DNA of 6,147 nt from Candidatus Aminicenantes bacterium UBA4820 (GTDB lineage Bacteria; Acidobacteriota; UBA4820). Below, in pieces: positions 1-5,085 of this stretch (its first letter is position 1; every line of letters starts with the position of its first letter). The notes beneath the pieces were generated by a model that worked only from the letters and a program-made list of their open reading frames with translations, made no database searches and was not told where the DNA came from. The DNA lies in assembly GCA_002402325.1 (NCBI GenBank), contig DHFQ01000025.1, positions 1-6,147 of the forward strand, read 5' to 3'. The translations under genes and the position numbers were made by a program.

Positions 1-54
1 TGCAAATCAATATCGGATTTTGGAGCAAAACCCCATCTCCTTCTCAATACACCT

Positions 55-84
55 TTGAAAAATTTCCTAAATCATTTGTATTCT
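55..84 (+). promoter_or_regulatory. weak candidate promoter for the YitT-family gene
   Basis: A TTGAAA hexamer (55-60) is followed after 18 bases by TATTCT (79-84), with a TG dinucleotide directly before it. The -35 is close to the sigma-70 consensus but the -10 matches at only four of six positions. The site would start transcription about 45 bases upstream of the YitT-family ATG. In DNA this AT-rich such matches arise by chance, so this is a candidate only. Nothing else is identifiable in bases 1-136 apart from the ribosome site at 126-130. Confidence 0.25.
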
Positions 85-136
85 GGTATCCTTATTTATT
101 GAAGATATATATTGTAGATTTTTTTGAGGTAATTTT

Positions 137-1018
137 ATGACGATTAATTTGAAAAGACTTGCCCATATCAGAAAATATAAAGTTTTTGAAGATTATATTG
201 AACTTACCGCCGGTTCATTAGTTGTAGCACTTGGCGTTGCGATGTTCCTTCTTCCCAACAAAGTCATTTCCGCAGGGGTAACTGGTATCGCAATGATTCT
301 TGAAATTAAATTCAAAATGCCAACAGGAATAACCAACCTCCTTTTAAACATCCCTCTCCTTATTATGGGGATCAAATGGGGAGGAGGATTCAAGGTTTTT
401 TATAGAACAATATACGCAGTCGTGGTGATGTCAATTGGAATTGATCTTTTTACAGCGATCACTCCGGCAATTACAGGGGACCCTTTTGTTTATTGTCTTT
501 TTGGAGGACTTCTTGATGGATTTGGGATAGGACTTGTATTAAGGTCTCAAGGGACAACTGGCGGAACAGATATTATCGCTCAACTTCTATACAGGTATCA
601 AAAAATATCTTTCGCTGCAACATTTCTATTTATTAACACGGCAATCCTTTTAATAGCAATACCGGTAGTTGGAATCGTTCCTGTTTTATACGCCATCGTC
701 GTTAACTACATTTCAACAAGAATTCTTGATACGGTTCAGGAGGGGCTTGGCTATGCAAGGGCAGTATTCGTTGTTACGGAAAAGGTTGAAGAGTTAAAAG
801 AAAAAATAATAAGCGAATTAAATAGAGGGTTGACCATATTGGAGGGTAGAGGAGGATTTTCAGGAGAGTCAAAACCGATTCTGTATGTTGTTGTTTCAAG
901 ATCTCAAATTTCAAGATTAAAAAGAATAATTGCAGAAACCGATGAAAGCGCCTTTATTGTTGTTTCTGAAGCTCACGAAGTTTTAGGTGAAGGCTTTAAA
1001 CCTGTATCAGATACTTAG
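137..1018 (+). CDS. YitT family membrane protein (DUF161 plus C-terminal DUF2179)
   Basis: This is a 293-residue integral membrane protein of the YitT family, whose biochemical function is not established. Residues about 20-200 form the membrane domain, with hydrophobic stretches near 24-40, 44-57, 67-80, 88-108, 117-135 and 158-192. Family-like signatures are PNKVISAGVTG (40-50) and the Gly/Thr-rich GLVLRSQGTTGGTDI (132-146). Residues about 208-287 form the soluble DUF2179 domain, which includes LEGRGGFSG (235-243) and is usually placed on the cytoplasmic side. The length is normal for the two-domain form. The ATG is preceded by GAGGT (126-130) at six bases' spacing, which supports this start. 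A 155-base gap separates it from the deaminase gene, so it may be its own transcript. The family assignment is secure but the transported or sensed compound is unknown. Confidence 0.93.
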   Translation: MTINLKRLAHIRKYKVFEDYIELTAGSLVVALGVAMFLLPNKVISAGVTGIAMILEIKFKMPTGITNLLLNIPLLIMGIKWGGGFKVFYRTIYAVVVMSIGIDLFTAITPAITGDPFVYCLFGGLLDGFGIGLVLRSQGTTGGTDIIAQLLYRYQKISFAATFLFINTAILLIAIPVVGIVPVLYAIVVNYISTRILDTVQEGLGYARAVFVVTEKVEELKEKIISELNRGLTILEGRGGFSGESKPILYVVVSRSQISRLKRIIAETDESAFIVVSEAHEVLGEGFKPVSDT

Positions 1019-1173
1019 GTTAAGAAGCTTCAAATTTATTGCTCATCTTTAGAGAGGTTTTTTTGAATTATTTACTTCGTGCTTAAAAAACTTTTTCTTT
1101 CATTTGATTTTTATATTAAAATAGTTTTTCAGGATGGAGATTAGATTGTTATTCACATTCAAGGAGGCAGAAG

Positions 1174-1599
1174 ATGAGAAAATCGTGGGATGAATATTTT
1201 ATGGACATAGCAAAGGAGGTTTCATCAAGGGCAACCTGCGATAGGAAGTTTGTCGGGTGTGTAATTGTAAAAAACAAATACATCATTTCAACGGGATACA
1301 ATGGTTCGGTTTCGGGGCTTCCCCATTGCGATGAAGTTGGACATCTAATGGTAAATGGGCATTGCGAAAGAACTTCTCACGCTGAAGCGAATGCCATCGT
1401 TCAAGCTGCAAAACACGGAGTTTCAACCGATGGTGCAACCGCATATATTACGGCAAGCCCCTGCTGGACCTGTTTCAAATTACTTGCATCTGCAGGAATT
1501 AAAAGAATTGTCTTTGGAGAATTTTATAGAGATGAAAGAATTTTTGAATCTGCAAAAATTTTAAACATTGAACTCGTTGACTTTTCAAAAAAGGGTTAA
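1174..1599 (+). CDS. comEB: dCMP deaminase (ComEB-type, cytidine/deoxycytidylate deaminase family)
   Basis: The product (141 residues) is a zinc-dependent deoxycytidylate deaminase that converts dCMP to dUMP in the cytosol, feeding dTMP synthesis through thymidylate synthase. The zinc and catalytic signature is complete. HAE at 69-71 supplies the zinc-binding His and the proton-shuttle Glu, and PCWTC at 96-100 supplies the two zinc cysteines. The upstream stretch GYNGSVSGLPHCDE (41-54) and the CER just before HAE are typical of dCMP deaminases rather than cytidine or tRNA-adenosine deaminases. The length matches the short bacterial form. A near-perfect ribosome site AAGGAGG (1161-1167) lies six bases before the ATG. 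The stop codon TAA is in the same frame as prmC and only three bases before the proposed prmC start, so the two genes are almost certainly one transcript and probably translationally coupled. I see no convincing promoter in 1019-1173, although an AT-rich TAAAAT lies at 1117-1122. Confidence 0.94.
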   Translation: MRKSWDEYFMDIAKEVSSRATCDRKFVGCVIVKNKYIISTGYNGSVSGLPHCDEVGHLMVNGHCERTSHAEANAIVQAAKHGVSTDGATAYITASPCWTCFKLLASAGIKRIVFGEFYRDERIFESAKILNIELVDFSKKG

Positions 1600-1602
1600 A
1601 AA

Positions 1603-2439
1603 ATTAAACTTAAAGAAGCGTTTTTTAGAGGTTTCAAAATCCTTAAAAATAGTGGTCTTAAAAATCCTCAAAGAGACGCAAGAATTCTTCTATGCTATTC
1701 TCTTAATTTAACTAAAGAAGATTTTTTCAAAAATAATGACCTTGAAGTAAGTAAAAAGGATTGCAGAAAATATTTCTCTCACATAAAAAGAAGAGCAAAA
1801 TTTGAGCCAATTCAATATATTACAGGAATTCAGCCTTTTTATAACACTGAAGTTTTTGTTAAGAAAGGGTCGCTCATCCCAAGGGCTGAAACTGAATTTC
1901 TTGTTGAAGAAACTATTAAAATTTCATCAAAGATAAAAGATCCCGTAATTGCAGATTTAGGTTGCGGTTCAGGGGCTATAACAAAGGCTCTTTCAATGGA
2001 ATTAAAAAATGCAACTTTCATAGCAATAGAAAAGAGTAAAAGAGCTTTAAAGGTTGCAAATATCAATTTGAAAAATCACAATTCAGTTCTTCTTGTAAGA
2101 GGCGATTTTTGCAAGAATCCTTTTTTAAATAAGATTGGCATAATTGTTTGCAACCCTCCCTACATAACAAGAAAAGAATTTGAGAAACTTCCCAAAGAGA
2201 TAAAGGACTATGAACCAAAAGTTGCACTTTTTACACCGGAGGTTTTTTATTTTTATAAAAAGGCGATTGACTTTGCCGAATTCTCTCTTAAAAAGGGAGG
2301 ATATATTCTTTTTGAAATTGGTTCATCACAGGCAAAAAGATATAAACACTTTGAAAAACTCTCCCCAAATTTCAAACTTCACTCAAAGATAAAAGATTAT
2401 GGGAATAAACTAAGAGTTGTTGTATTAAGAAAATGCTAA
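1603..2439 (+). CDS. prmC: peptide chain release factor N5-glutamine methyltransferase PrmC (HemK), ATT start
   Basis: PrmC transfers a methyl group from S-adenosylmethionine to the glutamine of the GGQ motif in release factors RF1 and RF2, which improves peptide release. From ATT at 1603 the protein is 278 residues, normal for the family. The N-terminal helical domain occupies about 1-95. The SAM-binding loop is DLGCGSG (118-124), and the catalytic NPPY is at 184-187, close to its usual place in full-length PrmC. The frame has no ATG, GTG or TTG between the deaminase stop (1597-1599) and an ATG at 1996. That ATG lies after the SAM loop and would delete essential structure. ATT at 1603 is preceded by AAGGG (1591-1595) at seven bases, and the start would read (M)KLKEA, a common type of PrmC beginning. 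ATC at 1639 is a less likely alternative. Product identity is very secure; the exact start codon is inferred. Confidence 0.9.
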   Translation: MKLKEAFFRGFKILKNSGLKNPQRDARILLCYSLNLTKEDFFKNNDLEVSKKDCRKYFSHIKRRAKFEPIQYITGIQPFYNTEVFVKKGSLIPRAETEFLVEETIKISSKIKDPVIADLGCGSGAITKALSMELKNATFIAIEKSKRALKVANINLKNHNSVLLVRGDFCKNPFLNKIGIIVCNPPYITRKEFEKLPKEIKDYEPKVALFTPEVFYFYKKAIDFAEFSLKKGGYILFEIGSSQAKRYKHFEKLSPNFKLHSKIKDYGNKLRVVVLRKC

Positions 2440-2669
2440 ACTGTATTCCTGAAAAAAATTGACTTTTACATTACCTTTTCAACTTCCTCTTGACTTACTT
2501 TTCTTATACCAAAGTCCGTTTTGGAAGCCATTCAAATATTTTAATTTTACGAAACTCTTTAAGATGCAAAAAGGGAAATTCCTCAAGCTGTTTTTATGGA
2601 GATTCCAAATGAATTTTTCTGCCTTTCCTTACCAAAAAGTCTCATATATTGTGGACTTCTACAAAGCCT
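2440..2669. other. non-coding stretch downstream of prmC, no supported feature
   Basis: This is the left part of a 473-base gap between prmC and the Cys-rich protein gene. I see no hairpin with a T-run that would end the comEB-prmC transcript. There is also no open frame with a ribosome site. An 83-codon frame on the + strand (2459-2710) and several fragments on the - strand have the Lys/Leu/Phe-rich composition expected of random AT-rich DNA. A decayed gene on the - strand cannot be excluded, but I could not identify one. Confidence 0.5.
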
Positions 2670-2696
2670 TTGACAAAAGCAATTATATGTTATACT
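2670..2696 (+). promoter_or_regulatory. sigma-70 type promoter with extended -10, upstream of the Cys-rich protein gene
   Basis: A perfect TTGACA (2670-2675) is followed by TATACT (2691-2696), five of six consensus bases. TG at 2688-2689 sits one base upstream of it, forming an extended -10 element. The spacer is 15 bases, shorter than the ideal 17, which the extended -10 could offset. Transcription would start near 2703, giving a leader of about 210 bases before the ATG at 2913. This is the best promoter I see on the + strand of the left half. Confidence 0.6.
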
Positions 2697-2721
2697 ATAG
2701 GGTATGGTAAAAAGTGATCAA

Positions 2722-2737
2722 TTTCGATATATCGAAA
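2722..2737. promoter_or_regulatory. 16-bp perfect palindrome just downstream of the promoter (possible operator)
   Basis: TTTCGATATATCGAAA reads the same on both strands. It lies about 20-35 bases after the predicted transcription start from the 2670-2696 promoter, a common place for a repressor operator. As RNA it could also form a 6-bp hairpin with a four-base loop. It is followed by a second, overlapping inverted repeat, AAAACAA (2735-2741) with TTGTTTT (2750-2756), that runs into a stretch of T (2753-2759). The regulator, if there is one, is not in the window. The function is inferred from symmetry and position only. Confidence 0.4.
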
Positions 2738-2767
2738 ACAAAAACTTTCTTGTTTTTTTATGCCAAG

Positions 2768-2853
2768 GGAAAACTCTTTTTTGCAATAAGACCTCTTGCA
2801 CTGAGGTATATTTTATCATCATAGGAAATCAAAAGCCTCCGCCGAGAGTTTCC
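2768..2853 (+). promoter_or_regulatory. possible folded 5' leader of the Cys-rich protein mRNA
   Basis: Bases 2768-2777 (GGAAAACTCT) can pair with 2845-2853 (AGAGTTTCC) with one bulged A. They enclose a hairpin in which ACCTC (2791-2795) pairs with GAGGT (2803-2807). The GAGG of that hairpin could alternatively pair with CCTC at 2836-2839. A folded leader with exclusive pairings is typical of cis-acting RNA control. The stems are short, however, and match no riboswitch class that I recognise. The ribosome site lies outside it at 2901-2907. Confidence 0.25.
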
Positions 2854-2912
2854 AAAGATATAAGGTTTTACCAAATTTAAGTTGATCTTCTTTATAACAT
2901 AAGGAGGAAGAA

Positions 2913-3527
2913 ATGAGAAAAGTTTTCTTTTTATTAATTATTTTGGTTTCCATTAGTTATTTTTGCCAGGAGGATAAAATTGAACCGGGTCAGGTAGTTT
3001 ACCAAGCCCAAAAAAATGGGAGCAATTATAGAATCTTTTTACACGCGTTGCAACCTTCTTCAAATATGTTTACCATAAAGGCAATTAAAGTTACTTACGA
3101 ACCAAGTGGAACTGTGGCTCTGGTTGTCTACGATTCGGATTGTCCTCAATCGTTAAGGTCTGACTTCAATAAAGATAAATCCCCTTTGTCGGTAATTGAA
3201 ACTAAAATTACTGAAATTGCCCCATCTGTAGTCGTTCCTTTTCCAAGTCAAATAGAAAAAGATAACCTCATCAAGATAGAATACTTAATTGATGACGGAA
3301 AGGCTTTAAAGGAGATGCTTATATCTGCAGCATCAGTTAAAGAAATATCATCTGTAGCCTTCTCTTCTACAATTCTTTTTGGAGGAGGAGGAGGTGGATT
3401 CCGCCATTGCTGTACCTGTGGCGCGTGTGGGCCGTGTTGTGTCACTTGCAATACTCCCTACTTTACTTGCTGCTGCTTATCTGGAACAATTAGTTGTGGC
3501 ATCATAAAATGCCCAGGTGAACCATAA
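2913..3527 (+). CDS. exported protein with poly-Gly linker and Cys-rich C-terminal domain, function unknown
   Basis: I do not recognise the family of this 204-residue protein. Residues 1-17 look like a Sec signal: two basic residues (Arg-Lys) followed by a hydrophobic core. Cys18 is the first cysteine, but SYFC is a poor lipobox, so lipoprotein status is doubtful. Residues about 25-150 alternate hydrophobic and polar residues as in a beta-rich extracytoplasmic domain. Six glycines follow (157-162). The last segment carries 12 cysteines between residues 166 and 200: two CC pairs, one CCC and five single Cys. This suggests a disulfide-knotted or metal-binding domain. The ribosome site AAGGAGG (2901-2907), five bases before the ATG, is excellent and supports a real, well-translated gene. 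It has its own promoter, a long leader and a downstream terminator, so it is probably monocistronic. No modifying enzyme or transporter gene is nearby, which argues against a processed peptide. Confidence 0.82.
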   Translation: MRKVFFLLIILVSISYFCQEDKIEPGQVVYQAQKNGSNYRIFLHALQPSSNMFTIKAIKVTYEPSGTVALVVYDSDCPQSLRSDFNKDKSPLSVIETKITEIAPSVVVPFPSQIEKDNLIKIEYLIDDGKALKEMLISAASVKEISSVAFSSTILFGGGGGGFRHCCTCGACGPCCVTCNTPYFTCCCLSGTISCGIIKCPGEP

Positions 3528-3573
3528 CAGAACCTCTTTCTACAGTGTCGCCTTTGTAATCATTGTTCAATAA

Positions 3574-3593
3574 GGGTGGAAATTTATCCACCC
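3574..3593 (+). terminator. intrinsic terminator after the Cys-rich protein gene
   Basis: GGGTGG (3574-3579) pairs perfectly with CCACCC (3588-3593) around an eight-base AT loop. It is followed by a pyrimidine-rich CTTTCTT tail, and lies 47 bases after the stop codon at 3527. The tail is interrupted by C, so termination may be incomplete. In the other direction the tail is weaker (TTATTG), but the hairpin could also slow transcripts coming leftward from the - strand operon, for which I see no better terminator. Confidence 0.6.
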
Positions 3594-3793
3594 CTTTCTT
3601 ACTTTGTGCCGATTTGTCTCCACTAACCCCCAATTTCCCTTTATGAGTGAAATCATCTTCCTTGATGTAAAAGAAAGATTTTGCCTTAGATAAGATTTTA
3701 CTAAACCTCTCTTAATATCGCAATTCGTCGCTTGAGTAATGTAAAATATCACCGAAAAGGTATTTTCACGCAATTTAATTTGTCACCCAAATT

Positions 3794-3822
3794 TTGTGAT
3801 GATGATTAGAACATCTTATAAT
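3794..3822 (+). promoter_or_regulatory. candidate promoter reading into the inverted-repeat element
   Basis: TTGTGA (3794-3799) is followed after exactly 17 bases by a perfect TATAAT (3817-3822). Initiation would be near 3829, about 56 bases before the left arm of the element at 3885-4045. There is no protein-coding frame downstream on this strand, so a transcript would be non-coding and would run antisense to the end of the small - strand gene. A second, poorer -10 (TATTAT, 3862-3867) lies closer to the element. The chance of a spurious match is appreciable in AT-rich DNA. Confidence 0.4.
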
Positions 3823-3884
3823 TTTTCCATTCTTTTCTTTAGGGGAGAACATCACCTTAAATATTATTTCACAATGATCCTTAC

Positions 3885-4045
3885 ATTGCCTCCCGACTTT
3901 GAGGGTTTAGAGGGGGTTGTGATTCATAACTATTTGTAAAATAAGGATGTTTTAGTAGGCCCTGTCGTGTAGTGCCTACCAAAAATTGCATCATCATAAT
4001 AATCAATAACTTACCATTCTAAACCGTCAAAGTCGGGTGGGCAAT
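3885..4045. repeat. 161-bp inverted-repeat element: structured RNA or MITE-like relic
   Basis: The left arm (3885-3911) and right arm (4018-4045) are near-perfect inverted repeats. Both share ATTGCC at the outer end, the core CCCGACTTTGA and GGTTTAGA at the inner end. They differ only by a one-base indel with its neighbour and one G/C change. At the centre, TTTTAGTAGGC pairs with GCCTACCAAAA around a 13-base loop with one mismatch (about 3952-3986). Between arm and centre, GTTGTG-ATT-CATAAC is a further small hairpin on the left side. The whole would fold as a long rod with a large internal bubble and an apical hairpin. No target-site duplication is evident outside the arms. The right arm lies 12 bases after the stop of the small - strand gene. 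Neither arm is followed by a clean T-run, so it is not a simple terminator. Confidence 0.65.
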
Positions 4046-4057
4046 TCTTTCTATAGG

Positions 4058-4321
4058 TTATATTTTCTTTATCTTTCCTCTTTCAATCGCTACTTTCGTT
4101 ATAAGGAAAAGTTTTTTTAACTCTTCTTCAACATTTTTTTGAATTTCTTCTTGAGATGTCAAGCCATCAATCTTTTCAAAGTAGGAGTGGAGTTTGCGGA
4201 AAAGTATCATTCCTTCAACATAAACCCTCACTTCAAACGAATTTTGTTTTTCTTTGTTCTCAATTTGAATATGGTATGTGGTTCCCTCAAATTCTACATT
4301 TTGATTCAGTCCGCCATTCAC
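4058..4321 (-). CDS. small hypothetical protein, last gene of the tRNA-Val/kinase operon
   Basis: This 87-residue protein has no recognised function. Its N-terminal half looks beta-rich (VEFEGTTYHIQIENK at 9-23, FEVRVYVEGMILFRKLHSYF at 29-48). A charged helical region follows (about 57-83) and ends in the basic tail KIKKI. From memory, the pattern of a Tyr-His-Ile-Gln strand followed by a Val-Tyr-x-x-Gly strand and a C-terminal helix recurs in small bacterial hypothetical proteins; I cannot name the family. The start is GTG at 4321, which overlaps the TGA stop of the metallophosphoesterase as GTGA, a classic coupled start. GGAG lies eight bases upstream of it. It has no signal peptide, so it is probably cytosolic. 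The overlap and conserved-looking sequence make it a credible gene despite its size. Confidence 0.75.
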   Translation of the reverse strand: MNGGLNQNVEFEGTTYHIQIENKEKQNSFEVRVYVEGMILFRKLHSYFEKIDGLTSQEEIQKNVEEELKKLFLITKVAIERGKIKKI

Positions 4322-5067
4322 GAACCTATCTCCAGACGGTTTGCAAGGCTTTCAGGAAGATTTTCTTTTAAAATTTTTCTTTTTGCCTTTTCAATGTCGT
4401 AATCTATTCTTCTAAAAACAAATTTCCTTGTTTCAGGATAGTATTCTGCAAAGGAAGATTGAGGGTTTCTATCCCTTGGTTGTCCAACAGAACCGGGATT
4501 TATCAGATATCTAACTCCCTTTTTTAAAGTTTCCTCATAGTAATTTCCTCTCAAATGGCTGAATACCACTCCTTTTTCTGTGAGTGAGAACATACAGGGA
4601 TAATGGGTGTGGCCAAAAAAGCAAACATCAAAATTGAACGATTCGAAAGCCTGATAGGCATCAAACTCGGAAAAGAGGTAGTAATCTTCATCTATTGGAG
4701 AACCGTGGCAAACTATCAATCCCTTCTCAATTTCCATTGGACCCTTTGAAAGTTTTTTTAGATAATTTAGATTTTCTTTTGTCAATGTTGAAATTGTCCA
4801 TTTTACAGCAACTTTAGCAGAGTTGTTAAAGTTAGCCATTAAAGAGGAATCAATAACAGCTTTGTCGTGATTGCCTCTTACAATTTTAAGATTTTTTATT
4901 TTTTGAATTCTTCTTATGACCTGATTGGGGCTTCCCCCATATCCAACGAGATCTCCAAGGCACAAAACGGAATCATATTTTTTTCTTGCAACCGCTCTTA
5001 AGACTGCACTCAGCGCCTCTTCGTTTGAATGAATGTCCGAAATTAAAAGATATCTTCTTCTTACCAT
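4318..5067 (-). CDS. metallophosphoesterase of the YfcE/MJ0936-like calcineurin superfamily
   Basis: This 249-residue cytosolic enzyme belongs to the binuclear-metal phosphoesterases; its substrate cannot be read from sequence. All the metal-site blocks are present in order: SDIHSN with D11 and H13, GDLVGYGG (38-45) with D39, GNHD (65-68), H121 in CHGSP, and GHTH (152-155). NPGSVGQPRD (190-199) is typical of the YfcE/MJ0936 branch, which acts on phosphodiester or nucleotide substrates in vitro. The C-terminus (about 205-249) extends past the catalytic core. The ATG at 5067 lies 18 bases after the kinase-like gene stop and has no strong ribosome site, so translation probably depends on coupling to the upstream gene. 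Its stop overlaps the next gene by four bases. The family call is secure; any link to the neighbouring kinase is unproven. Confidence 0.92.
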   Translation of the reverse strand: MVRRRYLLISDIHSNEEALSAVLRAVARKKYDSVLCLGDLVGYGGSPNQVIRRIQKIKNLKIVRGNHDKAVIDSSLMANFNNSAKVAVKWTISTLTKENLNYLKKLSKGPMEIEKGLIVCHGSPIDEDYYLFSEFDAYQAFESFNFDVCFFGHTHYPCMFSLTEKGVVFSHLRGNYYEETLKKGVRYLINPGSVGQPRDRNPQSSFAEYYPETRKFVFRRIDYDIEKAKRKILKENLPESLANRLEIGS

Positions 5068-5085
5068 ACTTGCATCCAGAGATTA

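Larger units (their letters stand above)
3594..4057. other. convergent intergenic region without a supported gene
   Basis: This stretch separates the + strand Cys-rich protein gene from the end of the - strand operon. Frames of up to 68 codons exist on the - strand (3567-3773) but have no ribosome site and overlap the terminator hairpin. Two non-coding signals are listed separately: a promoter-like site at 3794-3822 and a large inverted-repeat element at 3885-4045. A smaller imperfect hairpin, ACC-GAAAA-GGT with flanking AAAAT and ATTTT, lies near 3741-3763. Confidence 0.6.

Noticed and set aside
1..47. Possible divergent gene start on the - strand at the left edge (TTG at 47, reading MRRRWGFAPKSDIDL)
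   Set aside because: Only 15 codons are visible, the TTG has a poorly placed ribosome site, and the + strand is also open here to 102. The window is too short to decide.
1024..1065. Terminator after the YitT-family gene
   Set aside because: There is a T-run at 1059-1065 and a short GAAGCTTC palindrome at 1024-1031, but no stable stem lies directly before the T-run.
1639..1641. ATC at 1639 as the prmC start
   Set aside because: AGAGGT lies six bases upstream, but this start would remove the conserved first helix, and ATT at 1603 fits the family N-terminus better.
2466..2531. 21-codon - strand frame beginning MASKTDFGIRK
   Set aside because: The composition looks protein-like, but there is no ribosome site, a stop lies directly before the ATG, and no neighbouring frame extends it convincingly. 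Too little to call a gene or remnant.
2459..2710. 83-codon open frame on the + strand after prmC
   Set aside because: It begins at a TTG without a ribosome site, has random AT-rich composition, and runs through the promoter at 2670-2696. Frames on the opposite strand are equally unconvincing.
3567..3773. 68-codon - strand frame in the convergent gap
   Set aside because: It has no ribosome site, covers the terminator hairpin at 3574-3593, and has no recognisable motif.
3885..4045. Integron attC site or intrinsic terminator as an explanation of the inverted repeat
   Set aside because: The arms lack the GTTRRRY/RYYYAAC core sites and no integrase or cassette is present. No clean T-run follows either arm, so a simple terminator does not fit.
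4139..4402. + strand frames of 71 and 87 codons opposite the small protein and phosphoesterase genes
   Set aside because: They are antisense shadows of two well-supported - strand genes and have no ribosome sites.
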